Below, one piece after another: positions 1 through 11,615 of a stretch of 64,000 nt of DNA. A model generated the notes under the pieces. The model was not told where the DNA came from and made no database searches. It was given only the letters and a program-made list of their open reading frames with translations. The stretch is from Acanthaster planci. Its lineage: Eukaryota; Echinodermata; Asteroidea; Valvatida; Acanthasteridae. The stretch lies in assembly GCF_001949145.1 (NCBI RefSeq), contig NW_019091360.1, forward strand, positions 1,198,243-1,262,242, read 5' to 3'. Made by a program: the position numbers and the translations under genes. Each line of letters starts with the position of its first letter. The first letter of the stretch is position 1.

Positions 1-662
1 GCACTGTGACGATCGGAAAAAGAAACCCACCCCACCACAAATACCACTTTTGTGGGACTCTCATGCGTTGACACTCATCCATACCTGGGTCTTCATCTTT
101 CCAATGCCTTGAAATCGAATCTACGTACATACCCTAGAAGTTGGCAATAATGTTATCAGGAGAAACCTTTGGGGGTGTAACAAGAAGATTGAAAGCACAG
201 CCTACAAGACAATGGTGAGGCCTATACTTGAATGTGCTTCAGTAACATGGGACCCTGCATTAAAACAGAACAAATTCACTTCAACATATCCAACAGCACT
301 CTGCTAGATTCTGCACTGGAAGCCACAAAAGGGAGGAAGGACTGGTAACTAGAGCACTGGCCAACCTTGGATGGGACACAACCTTGGATGGGACACAGAG
401 CAGAAGAAAAAAACCAAGATTATGTATGATGAACAAGATGGTGAATGACCTGCTGGCAGTCCCACTTCAAGATTATGTTCAACCAAATAAAAGATTTAAA
501 AGGGGAAATGATATGAAGTGTAGACAAATTTGACATAAAGCCAAAGCCTTCCAGGACTCCTTTTTTGTAACAACTAGAGAAGACTGGAACAGGTTAACAA
601 CTGAGATGGTAAACTCCCCTTCCTTGGAATCATTTAACCAGAAGATAAATCTTATTCAGTAA
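1..662 (+). mobile_element. 3' end of a CR1/Jockey-like LINE (reverse transcriptase C-terminus), decayed
   Basis: Translating the plus strand gives pieces of the C-terminal region typical of CR1/Jockey-type non-LTR retrotransposon ORF2. In order these are a YLGLHLSNALK piece (about 83-115), RRNLWGCNKKIESTAYKTMV followed by RPILECASVTWDP (about 158-265), ARFCTGSHKREEGLVTRALA followed by NLGWD (about 305-380), and FFVTTREDWNRLTTEMVNSP (about 560-620), ending at a TAA near 660. Family members carry this block between the palm/thumb of the reverse transcriptase and the ORF2 stop. Frame changes near 130 and 300, an in-frame TGA near 530 and a 15-base local duplication (GGATGGGACACA repeated, 368-398) show it is dead. 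It runs off the left edge of the window, and the usual 3' tail is not recognisable. The family assignment rests on recalled motif patterns. Confidence 0.82.
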
Positions 663-1212
663 GTGTCCTCAAGCCACTCCACATGTACAGTACATGTATG
701 TGCATGTAGATTGTTCTAAAAGTTAGCAGGATGTATCAGAAGATGACATGTTGCTGACTGAATGATACAGATCAGATGAGGAGTGACTAGTTTTGGACCC
801 TGATTTTGTATAACACATCTTCACCTGCCTAAACTGGGAGGAATTTACATTTTCTGACAACATCCTTAAATTGACCCTCTCAATAAAACACAGAAGTGGC
901 CTCCACAAAATATGCCACTGTATGAAATGCTGCCTAAGCTGTGAGGAAGTCGACGGCTAATTCCAGGGAAGAGATCCATACCCAGATATTACTTTACACC
1001 CTCTTTGTGCAAACCCTATGAGACTGGTCTCTGAAATTCTGAGTGTTTTCAAAGTACATGTAAATAATCCTTGCTAAACTTGAGTTTTGTAGGACATGTT
1101 ATCACTTTGTAATGGCTACACCACTACAAGGGAAACTTAGCGATATATGGAACAATTAAATTCGAGTCATGCAAACATGCATACATATAATATTACCATA
1201 GTATTGTTACAC

Positions 1213-1281
1213 CCCAACTATAACATCAGTCCCAACTATAGTTGGGACCATCCCATAGTTGGGATTGATGTTATAGTTGGG
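1213..1281. repeat. hairpin-forming inverted repeat (27-bp arms)
   Basis: Positions 1213-1239 pair with 1255-1281 with one mismatch around a 15-nt spacer. The left arm contains its own 18-bp palindrome centred on CCCAACTATAGTTGGG (1230-1247), so two alternative hairpins can form. It lies in AT-rich non-coding DNA with no gene or recognisable element around it. It may be a short fold-back MITE. No flanking target duplication was established. Confidence 0.8.
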
Positions 1282-1498
1282 ATCAATATTGCAAACACAA
1301 ACAAAACAAACATATTTGTAGGAAGATATAGTAAGGCAAATGGGTTAGAAAGGACAAGTTTTCTATGTAGGGAAACTTGGTGTTCTAAAAATTGGAAAAA
1401 TTTTGATTGCCCAATGTAGAATTCTTTCCATTTAACATTACCAACAGCCAGACAGACCATAGGCCTACTAGTACCAGCACAGTGGCCAGACCTTGGAC

Positions 1499-1590
1499 CA
1501 ACTACATGTACATGTACATGTATGTACTGTACACAATGAGCATGCAGCCACATACACGTACATGAACACGTACATCTACATGTACATGTG
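1499..1590. repeat. ACATGT/ACGTAC-rich degenerate simple repeat
   Basis: This is a run of overlapping ACATGTAC and CACGTACAT words, imperfectly periodic. The same words recur as short tracts at many other points in the window (for example near 9399, 23511, 38865, 52700 and 63420), so this is background simple sequence for this genome, not a locus-specific element. Confidence 0.6.
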
Positions 1591-2095
1591 GTAACACACA
1601 CCTTCCTCTATATACCCATGTATCCTCAAATCAAGCATGCCAAACATGCTAAGTGCTAATCATGCAGCTTATGAAATTCCGTGATGTCACTAACGTGACA
1701 TGCCATGCATGATGACTGAAAAACAATGTCACTACTACTACTGTACTAGTCATTAATGACAGTGGCATGTCACTTTGGCATGCTTGGAACATCAATTCCA
1801 GTGAATTAAACCACAAAATTACCTTACTTCCAAACGACAGTTTTCAAACGTAAATCCAAAAGGAGCTCGTAGCAGTCGCCATTCCCTACTACCATGAATC
1901 GAAATGCCAAACACACGGCAGACAAATGGATACATCAACCAAATCAGACTTCCTACGCACATGCATGTGGCATCGGAAAATCACATTTTGGCCGATTGGT
2001 GGCGCTATGCAAGAACATCAGCAATCCGAGAGCGGACACAGTGCAGCGCGTTGGCGCATGGCGAAGCTAATTAATAAACGTACTGCCCCACTTAA

Positions 2096-2172
2096 CCCCC
2101 CCCCAAAAAAAAAACAAGAAAGAAAAGAAAAGAAAGAAAAAAGACAGACAGAAAGAAAGAAAGAAGGAATTT
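2096..2172. repeat. C-tract, A-tract and (GAAA)n purine repeat
   Basis: A run of C is followed by a run of A and then GAAA/AAAG repeats ending in a T-tract, all low-complexity. Open frames here on both strands (Lys/Arg-rich one way, Phe/Ser-rich the other) come from the repeat and are not genes. Confidence 0.8.
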
Positions 2173-2531
2173 TTTTAATTAAATAAAATAATAAATTGAA
2201 ATAAAACCTGACGACACCCGAGACCAATGTCACAATGAAAATGATTCACTTATTTTTTTTCCAAATTCCGGGGGTTGGTTCAAAGATTATTATATGGCCA
2301 AAAAAATATATATCGCCTTTAGTAGCCCTTTGGGAGCTTATCCCAAAAGAGACCCTGCAAGGTACTATCTCGTTCACATTACTCTCTTTTAGGAATACAA
2401 CTTTTGGCTCTGTGCGTCAAGCTAAGATGCACTACACCAAATGCGTGCCCATAGAAAACATTGCAAAATCAGACCGAAATAGCGCCAACTCTCGGGAAGA
2501 GTATGGGCTCGGTTTTTTTCACTGGAAACTC

Positions 2532-2998
2532 AAGATTATGGCCGGAAGATCACTTTTCGTTTAAATTTTTATGGGGTTAAACCACGTGAATTTTTTTATT
2601 CGCCTTTCTGAAGATACCCCAAAAAAGTAGTAAAATTGTGCGTTCAGCTGAATGTAGCTGCCTGCCTCTATCAAAAACAGGTCCGCAATTTGGAGCTTTT
2701 TGTGAAAGAAATACCCCGAACTGGGAACTACCAGTCCCAAATTCAGGATTTATAGAAATATTCTTATGATCCCTCCGCAGAGAAACCCCGTGGGATCACA
2801 AAATATTAATGAGCTCGCGCTCAGAAATCCAACCAATTGGTGGAACGCACCCATAAAAAATGCGCGTGTGGGTGCAGTGCCGTGTCGTAATTATCATGGC
2901 ATTTGGCAACAGAAATTCGAGGCCGAAACCGTGGTGGCACAACACTCTTGGACAGGTGGTACCCGCGCTTTACGCGCTCCTCTTGGACCAATAGGATG
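2532..2998 (+). repeat. dispersed repeat, copy A (second copy inverted at 33.7-34.2 kb)
   Basis: Positions 2532-2852 match the reverse complement of 33824-34164 over nearly their full length with modest divergence. Shared words include GCTTTTTGTGAAAGAAATAC, TTTTTTTATTCGCCTTTC and GTGGGATCACAAAATATTAA. A GC-rich end segment at 2933-2998 (GGTGGCACAA, then CCTCTTGGACCAAT) resembles 33661-33714 in the same absolute orientation, so the end and the body have different relative orientation in the two copies. No long ORF occurs inside. It may be a non-autonomous DNA transposon or a solo LTR; the sequence does not decide. It lies about 0.8 kb upstream of the PRIM2-like start codon. Confidence 0.75.
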
Positions 2999-3789
2999 TC
3001 ATGATTTGCCAAATGCACGTGCGCGTCAAGCTGAAGAATAATTGTAAAGTGCAGTGCCTTATTCTCGAATTACTGTATGGTGTAACCTTCAGGAAGTGTA
3101 GCCGCTTGAAGTTTTTAATAAGCAAAGGCGCTGATAATTTCATTGTTATAGGGACTATAAGACTAAAATAACCACTTCTGAAAAATCCAAGCCTGCCGGC
3201 ATGCCCCTTCGGACTCAGGATCTGAAAACACCGACGCCAAGGTGCTAGTCACAGCGAAGTAGACAATAAGGTTTTGGGGGTATGCAAAAGCTTACGTCCA
3301 GTTGCATCACCTCACTCCGGAAACCTGTTCGTACCGTTGATTTTTAGAGCTTGAAACAATTAGTTTCCATCACAGAAGTAATTCGAAACATTTGAAATTG
3401 GCCTAAACAGAAATCTGTCAATAATAATTTTTCAATTTATCACTTAAACCTCAAGTTCACTTAAGCTTACACCTATCCGAGTAAATACATACTTTGGTAA
3501 GGTTTACAAAATATTAAGATTTACTGTTCAAGATGTACAGAGTGTCAAGAAACTGCCTTGTGAAAATGTTACACGTCGTAGGAATAACTGCCACAAGAAA
3601 AAAGGGGTCACTTTAATATCAGACGTTTTCTGAATGGCGTGTAACGAAAGTGCGCCCTCATTCTTACAGTCTTGTCACCAATTGTCTGGCAAATTCCACT
3701 GGACAAAAATGGCAGCCCCCGGCCCACGTCACTTGCCTCTTTTCAACCCGCGTTTTCAAATCTTTTAACATTCGATTCCCGACAAAACA
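2999..3789. other. upstream region of the PRIM2-like gene
   Basis: There is no coding signal. The last about 150 bases are richer in GC and CpG (CCCCCGGCCCACGTCAC near 3716, CAACCCGCGTTTTC near 3742) and are probably the promoter and 5' UTR of the gene starting at 3790. No TATA box is evident, as is usual for replication genes. Nothing else is recognisable. Confidence 0.4.
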
Positions 3790-6700
3790 ATGGCGTTCTA
3801 CATTAAGCCTCCGGGTGGGATTGAAAAGCTGCAAAGCCTGACCGTTTTTGGAAGGAAACGATTGACATTTCTGAAACAGATACTTGGCTGTGAGTGCAGC
3901 GCTGCTTTCCGCAGGTTGTTGGACTGTGCGGATACGGCAGATGATTCGGAGTGTCTTATCGAGGGCACCTCGAAGGACCGCGTGTCACACTTTCTTCTCA
4001 GGTATTGCTGGCTCCATTAATATTTACTTATTTTGGTGTATGTCTTCCTTAATTGGGTCATTGGGTCTACCATCAGCTGGATCCTTACTCCCTGTCAGAG
4101 GGGTCTTTCCAAACTACCGAAGATGCCCCTTCATTAAAAAATTCTGTTTAATCATTGCTGCTTTGTTGATAAAAAATTCCACTGAGACGGTTGACCAGGA
4201 CCGACTGGTCCAGTAATAGCAGTCCAGAAATACCTGAACAAATTGTAACATTACCTGTTCAATGTCATTTTTTGAGGAAACAGTTTTTTTAGTTGCATTA
4301 CCTATTTCAGAAGTCAAAATCCCGGGTGTATTAAAATCCATAACTGAATTTCTTGCAAGTGCTTTGTATTACATTATCAGAATCAATGAAGTCGTAATAT
4401 CCCGGCTACCGAAGGACTTAATGCCAAGTTTATGAAAAGTAACTTTGTTCCCTACCCTTTAGAACTTCACCTTTAGCCCGGCAGCTTTTGGGACTCTAGA
4501 CACTACGCTCGTAAAGAAATTGTATAGTATTAATTTCTTTCTTGCATGACAAGAATAAAACGAGTTTCCTCCAACTCAATATTGCTTGTATATTTTGACC
4601 AGTTCATTACAAACTTCAAAGCAAAGATACTATGATGTGCTTCGTTGTTTCTTCTAGACTTGCCTGCTGTCAAGATTCTGAGATGACATCATTTTTTGTG
4701 AGAGCTGAGACTGACTTGTTCTGTTACCGTTTTGCAAGCATGAACTCAACAGAACTTGTTCGCCTCTTTAAGTCCACTTACCAATTTTTATTCCGCCTCA
4801 GTCAGTGCCAAGCCAGAAACGGCAAGCTGTCTGAAGGCCAAGGTGGAGAATCAAAGTGTAGAAGGACTTGTAGAAACTTGCTTCAAATCCTACAGGGAAT
4901 GATTTCTGATGGCCTGGCCTGGACAGACGTTGCCAATAGGTACCTGGATGGCAGTGGGTCAGAGGTTATACGGGTCCCTTTCCAATATGCGTTGTCACTT
5001 GTTGCCAGTCGATCTGTTGTGATGGAGCGGGGAGTGGCTTTGGTGCCACCTGCGGACATCTTAAAGGTGTTGGCCTCATTTTTTGAGGAGCTGGTCTCCC
5101 TAGGGATGGTAGATGCTCGGCTTGTCGTTAACGATATTGGGTCCGGTGATGAACGCATGGCCGACCTGCTTCGTGAGTTGAGGCAGTTGTACTACTCTGG
5201 CAGCAGATTAACAGAGATTGATTGGACATTTGAAGGTGGGTCCGTGGCCCTCGATGATATTGATGAGTTAACAGTATGCTTCCCACCATGTATGCAACAC
5301 TTGCATCTTATGCTTAGGAAAAAGCATCGGCTAAGACATTTCTCAAGGGTAAGTTCTGTGTAGTTTCCTTTTTCGGGGAAAGGGTATCTTAATAATTCGC
5401 TTACCTTATTACAAACAAGGTAAATTTTGAAAACAGTATATTTATAAGGTTGATTGCATCTCAGCTGCTAGAGGTTTTGATTGTGTCCTTTTCAGTTTTT
5501 TCTGTGTATTTACTGATTATGTGGGATTTCTACTAAACCATGTTGTGTCTTGTATGCATGTATTTGTATAGCATGCATAATGTCTATCACTGTGTCACTG
5601 TGTCCAACTTCTGAAGACGCCTTGCGCTGTATATGTACATGCTCCAGGAGGAGGATGATTTTTGAGGATGGGTCCCAATATCTGATATCTGTTCTTACTT
5701 GTGTATTTTGACAGCTCCAGTATACACTGTTCCTCAAGGAGGTAGGTTTGCCCGTCTCCGAAGCTGTCAGGTTCTGGCAAAAAGAATATTCTCAACCAAG
5801 CTGTAACTATGGTGACAGTCGAGGATGTACCCACGATTGGAAACGAGATGGGAAGAGATACGTGTACAGCATCAGGCACCTGTATGGATTAGAGGGGTCA
5901 AGGATCAACTACAAGGCACACAGCTGTCGTGCAATACAGGTGAGGAATGGGGAATTATTCTGAACCAAAAGGCTGAAATTTTGTGAAAGGAATGGTATAT
6001 GAAAAGCTTCCAATGTATTTAATCTTTCTCAGTGCTTATTTCTGTTGCCTTAACAAATGTAAGCATCCCGTTCATCTATTGTAAGTGCCTCCTTAAAGAA
6101 ATAATTAAACAATTTGTTCTAACAAGAATTGCTATGCCACTTTTAGTAAAAGCATTATTTGCCCGATGAATTCATTTGCATTTGTATGATAGGGGTAATA
6201 CAGCATTGTCTCTTTTTGGATCTGAAAAAGGAGCGTAGCCTAGGACACGGCGAAGAAGGAGGCTGTCCATTCAGTCACTTTGACGACGTGCATCTTGGGA
6301 ACATTATGTCCCAAGCAGGTATCAGATCTGAGGATGACAAGATACGGATAATTGGTCTTGCTCAGCAAGGAAGAAGGCAGGCAGCTTGCAAAGCATTTTT
6401 CCGGAAGTCTGTTGCTGCTGGCTTAGCTCATCATGTGGAGTCGACCGCACAAGATCGGGATGGCACTAATGATTCGAGAGGGAAAGTAGCTGCTGAAAAA
6501 GATGTTGAAGACGTTGGCTTTGAACCATGCAACAGGAAGAAAGCCAGACTTGACAGCGATGGTTATGTAGCCTTTGCTAGTGATGAGGTTGGAGCTAGTA
6601 ATGCTAACACCGAGAGCAGTACAGCAGGAACATTTGAAACGGTTGATGGGCAAAGATCTCAATCACTGGACACAGTACAACGACATGCAGAGGACAAATC

Positions 6701-7187
6701 CTTCCCTTCGAGCACCACAAAAATGATCTTGTCAAAGGAGCAGCTGCTGATGCATCATGGTAGTGGCTTTAAGACAGTTATCCAAAGCCCTGGAAACTTT
6801 CATAGTGACGCACAAAGTGGATGTTCTCAAACAGGAGAGAGCCCTAATCCTGATACTGCAAAGGAGCATCATTGCATCTCCCCATGGCTCCAGGAAATGG
6901 AAGATAATTCTAGGACTGCTGGAAGAAGCACGAGAGATACCAAATCGGAACTAAGGAAAAGATTTAGAGGAGGTCCATTATCTTCTGTCAGGAGGGAATC
7001 AGAGACCTCAAGCGAGCACCAAACTGCTAGCTCAAAGGCCGCCTTGAGAAGCCACAGGGACTCACCTGATGACGACGTCCCTGTCAGCTCCCCCATAGCC
7101 GTTCTGAGAGACGTTGAGATTCATAAGCCAATTGATTACTACAGCAGCTATATGCAGCTTCTCAGTAGCCTTCAGCAGCTGGATTGA
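3790..7187 (+). CDS. PRIM2: DNA primase large subunit (PRIM2-like), four exons
   Basis: Exons are 3790-4001, 4658-5348, 5715-5939 and 6231-7187, with GT/AG borders and matching phases, giving about 694 residues. The start of exon 4 is the least certain; 6204 is an alternative. PRIM2 is the Fe-S subunit of the Pol alpha-primase complex that makes RNA primers in the nucleus. The N-terminal MAFYIKPP and SHFLLRLACC blocks match the family. The four cluster cysteines are at C282 (FPPCMQHLH), C372 (HSCRAIQ), C388 (GGCPFSHFD) and C429 (AACKAFF). Their spacings (90, 16, 41) are close to those of human PRIM2. The template/primer-binding HRLRH and YVYSIRH motifs are present. Oddities: it begins at the FYIKPP block without the roughly 25 leading residues of human PRIM2, has only four exons where the human gene has many, and carries a hydrophilic Ser-rich tail of about 265 residues that I do not recognise. 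It may be a divergent orthologue or a paralogue. Confidence 0.87.
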
Positions 7188-10100
7188 GATGCACTTCAAT
7201 TTCTAGCACTTTTTTTACTTAACCATTGCACATTGTGTCTTGTTCAGAATCTCTTATTAGTCTCACTATTGACAATTTGCAAATTGAATGTACTTTCATC
7301 CCTCAAACGAATTACACAAAATGATTAATATCCATGTTAAAGTTTAATGATTTTTTTATATTGTACAGTTTTACTCTTGAAATGTTGTGCAGCTGACGTC
7401 AGACAGTACTAACAATGAATTTTATTCTTTTTATGTTAGGCCTATGTCGAAATTGATTTCAATGAACTTCAATTTCAGTGTTTGAAATGCTAAAGATTTT
7501 TGTGTGGATTACTTATTGTAACTGTGCAATAATTATGAAATGAAATAATGTTTCTATTTCATATTTAGGATGGTGTAGCATTCAAACAAGAATACAAAGA
7601 CTCTCCCCTTTCCAGATGAATTCTAACCAAGAAAAATCGAAATGTCCACAAAATCGTGCCTTATTGAAAGTGTTCGTGAAAATGCACTGAAGTCTTATGT
7701 GTTTGGTTGTACATGTAACTTTATTTGGGACATGAAATCATAGTTTGCTCCCATTAAAATTAACAGACCAAAATGTGATGCAAATGGAAAGTGACTAGGT
7801 CTATGCAGTGGGTGCTTAATGACTCGACTTTTCATGCATCCCTCTACGTGATAAGTCAGCCTTCACATTGTGAAGAATTATATTTTACCGGGCTGGAAAG
7901 TAAAATGTCTCTTGCTATTAGGCCTACTTGCCATCAATCTCGCAAAACCTTGAAAAAAATGCTCTACTGTGTTTCGTGGTAATCGCTCCCTATGATTCAT
8001 GTGTATATGTGAAATACCAGTTATAACACGTACGTTCTTGTTTGAAGAAGTGCAAGTGCGTTCGAGTTCTAAGCCTTATCTCTGAGTAAGAAAGAGGTTT
8101 ACAGTCCTGTGATGTAGCCACGCCACTTGGACAAGGGCGACACTCAGCATCTGTGGTGAAGGGTAAATTGTTTTCATCGATCATTCTTACTCTTCATAAA
8201 ATGGAAGAGCAAATGTGTTTTTTTTTATGACGGATATTCCACTTTTTATGACGACGCTCAGTACTGGATTCGATGATGCATTATGACTAAACTACACAAC
8301 TAAATTAAATGTTGGCAGCTTAGATAAGTTGGCCGAGATTGGGCTGCCGAGGTTGGGCTACCGGTATTAAAACAACACCTTCACGAAATAAATCGGCGGG
8401 GCCCTTTGGGACGTACTGAAATTATCCGACCGTGCGTACTTCTTCCCCGGGGTCACTCAAAACAAATACACTGTGACTTGTAACACAGGTTGTGTTTATT
8501 TCCAAAGTTCAATTGGGTGAACCGTGGGGAGGGGGGAATGACGATCCCCGCGTCGTTGCGCCACTGTACCTGTTCGAACTTCCGTCAATCGGAAGTAGCC
8601 TAACCATTTGCGCGCGGTTGCCGTTGGCCTGCTAGGTGATCAAAAAATGAGCCATCCCAGCGACTTGGTCTGCGCTGTTGACAGAAGATTTTCCTTGTAT
8701 TGATCTTTAGTCCCCTGTTCATAACGGACCGGTACGCTACATGGGTAGTGCTTATTCCTCCGTGTTCCTCCCCGTCCAGAGTAAAGAACAAACACTCTCA
8801 AACAGTAAAGGACAGAGACTGTATGGAGGTGTTATGCAACACAATCGACTGATGAACATCGCATGTTAATAAGGTTGCCAGTATATACCGTGTATTATCA
8901 CAGAACACAGATTAGGCCTGTGTGGTATGAAACTAATCATTGCACATTGGTGGATACATTCATAAATTATTACGCAGAAAAGATTTATAATACATGTACA
9001 TAACAGGAAGCTCTCTGTGTCCTTGCCCTACCGAAGCCGAATGTGGAAAAAACCGGTCCGGCCTGGAAGACGAGAGTCAAATTACTGCAGTGACCTCTGC
9101 AACACTGTCTGTGTCGCGCTGCCGTGCCTGGAGTGCAGGAATAAAAAAGGAAATTTTGATTCCCCCCATGCATGCTGATACTGAAGTTGTGAACAGGTGC
9201 ACATTATTTTAATAGGCCCTATGCAGTATCGGAAAGCAGTCTTATAGGCCCAGCGGTTATGGTCGATCTTCTTTCCTCCATGTTCCTCTTAAGTACGGAA
9301 ATACAGTGTTAGAACATTGATGAACCTTGAACTCGAAATTCACGGTGAGTTGACGAGACTGGCAAGCTGCCTACGGTGCAGTTTCACGCACCGTTCATGT
9401 ACATGTACTCTGTGCTCAGTCGTTCGGCTGGCGGGTGTATGAGGTTGCAGCACTTGCCATCGACGGCAGCCACGTCATGACTGTGTGCATCATGTGAGAC
9501 GTTTGCTCCATGTTCTTACGCACCCACAGTAGGGCCTACAGTGTCATAAGCCATGCAACACTTCTTAATTTGGAACGTTTAACGGTGGTAATTGACGTTT
9601 GGAGATCGCAAGTACCACTATACGGTATGTATCACAAACTCCACCCGATCTAACTTGAACTTGACTTGAGCACACTAAGTGAGAGTACTGCAAGGGGACT
9701 CAAAAATATTTAGTTTGTCCAGAACCATTCGTTATAGGAGTGGTCCCCCACCAGATAACAGTCCTTCCCTTTTTTTACTTGCCCTGACTTTCATAGTAAT
9801 GTTTCCCCTGTCTGATAATCCCTAGAATTAACACTGTAGCTTTTAGATACTAGTTGTGTTAGAGCATGGAGGTCCATGGTTAGAGCATGGGGCAGACACA
9901 GACCAGCAGCCAGAGGGAGAACGCCTAGCTCACTGTGTCTCCTGTCCTATATTTATAACAAGTTTTCATGTACATGTAGCTGCCTGAAGATTTGGTCTGC
10001 CGAGGGCTTGGTAAGTTTGCATTGATTTTAATATTCTTATAATTTCCTTGTATTGCAGTCTGTATTTTTTTGGCCACGCATGTCACTTATGATCTTGAGG

Positions 10101-11615
10101 AATAGTTTTGAAAACTTTCTTTGAATAGACTTTCATTATACGGCTTAAGTACTATGTCTTGTTTTAAAATGCTTGGGCTTGATCACCACATCTTTAATGT
10201 CCAATATGAACGTTTAGCCCATGGCTTTCCGTTGCTTTTCTTGGCACAGTTTTTTGGAATTGTACAGCGGTAATTTGTACATCAGTGAACCGTATGAAAT
10301 TCTAAAGCAGAAGTTCCTTGGAAGAGTAATCATTAACCACAGTATTAAAGTGCGTTTTTCATGCTAATGATTTTTTCTACCTAAGTCAAGCTTATTGCAA
10401 CTTTAGTCGAGACCGACATGTACAGATGTAGTTGTATCATTTTGGCAACTCACAGTAGTCTTCTTCATTCCCTACAATGTATACCGGTATGTCCAGTGAA
10501 CAGTGTATGTGGCCATTTTCGTAGCCATGTGGCATGGCCTGCCTGTTCCTTTCTGGGGTTACGAGTCATTAACCAGAACTGAAGTAAACTTGTCCCAGCT
10601 CACTTTGCTCAGCTTTTTGTTCAGTACATGAATGTGTATTAGTCTATACATGTATTACCTCGCTCGCTGTGTATATTCCGACAGTTTGACTTGGACGAGT
10701 TTAGCCCTTATGTTTACATGAGGCTGGATTGTTTATCTCAGCCCAGTGGATTGTACCATAGCCATGCATCATGTGTTGTGCTAGTCTCCAATGCATGTGG
10801 CAGTAATGTAGTGACCTATAAAGTTTTCTAAATGGGTAGCACATGCAAAGCACTTGGCTTTACTGTTTTGTTCAGGATGAGTTATAAGTTTCAAAACTTC
10901 AGTGATCAATTATTCCTTCTTTTTCAGGATTTTGCTGATATAGTAACCTTACTTTATTTTTTCCTTTGTGTGTTGTATTTTGCAGGTTTCTTAAGCTTGA
11001 GTACGATAATTTTTGCTTCTATTTACTGGGTGCTGTGTTGGTTAATCACTAGTTCATTACAGGTCGTGTTTAAAGGCATTGGGTCACACAATCTCGTTTG
11101 AAAGTCTTTGTTAAAGGTCTAGTTGGTCTGGTCTATCCATTTTGTGTGTAATTTATTTTTTTGGTTCACCGTTTAAGGAATTTCTTCTGTTAGTTTTTTT
11201 TTTTGGTTGTGCAAACTGTCCAATTTTACTACTTCCCTTTTTGTGCAACTGTCAGTTCAGTTTCTCTTGGCATCCAGAATAAAATACTGTTTTTTAAACT
11301 TAATTTGAATCTGTTCTTGTTTCCCTTTGTCTTTTCTAGTGAATATCCTGCGACTCAACTTCTTGCCGATCCTTATTATTTTTAGTATTATTATCACTAT
11401 TGTTATTTATTTATTTCTTTCTTTCTTTCTTTATTTATTTATTTATTTATTGTTTTGTGTCAAGGTTTGCGAGTTTTGCTCATTCGGTCGCACTGTGCTA
11501 TTTTTCTAGGTTACACATGGTCTTCTTGTGCGCGTTAGGGACAGGTCTTCGGTGCCCTAGAAAGCGGATGCACACATCCTGAAGTTAAGGTCAACTCCAT
11601 CTTTGTCTTCCAAAC
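7188..11615. other. intergenic: PRIM2-like 3' flank to sulfotransferase A exon 1
   Basis: No supported gene. The first few hundred bases are AT-rich and are probably the PRIM2-like 3' UTR. A CpG-richer patch lies at about 8370-8620, and another near 9360-9500 could be an upstream promoter or untranslated exon for sulfotransferase A. T-rich open frames at 10832-11101 and 11203-11509 are composition artefacts. The tract at 11406-11452 is a TTTA/CTTT simple repeat. Confidence 0.5.
11406..11452. repeat. (TTTA)n/(CTTT)n microsatellite
   Basis: ATTTATTTATTTCTTTCTTT followed by more TTTA units, about 160 bases upstream of sulfotransferase A exon 1. Confidence 0.85.

Noticed and set aside
10832-11509. 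Several open frames rich in Phe, Leu and Ile that look like membrane proteins
   Set aside because: They arise from T-rich and TTTA/CTTT repeat DNA, overlap in different frames and lack any family motif or splice context.
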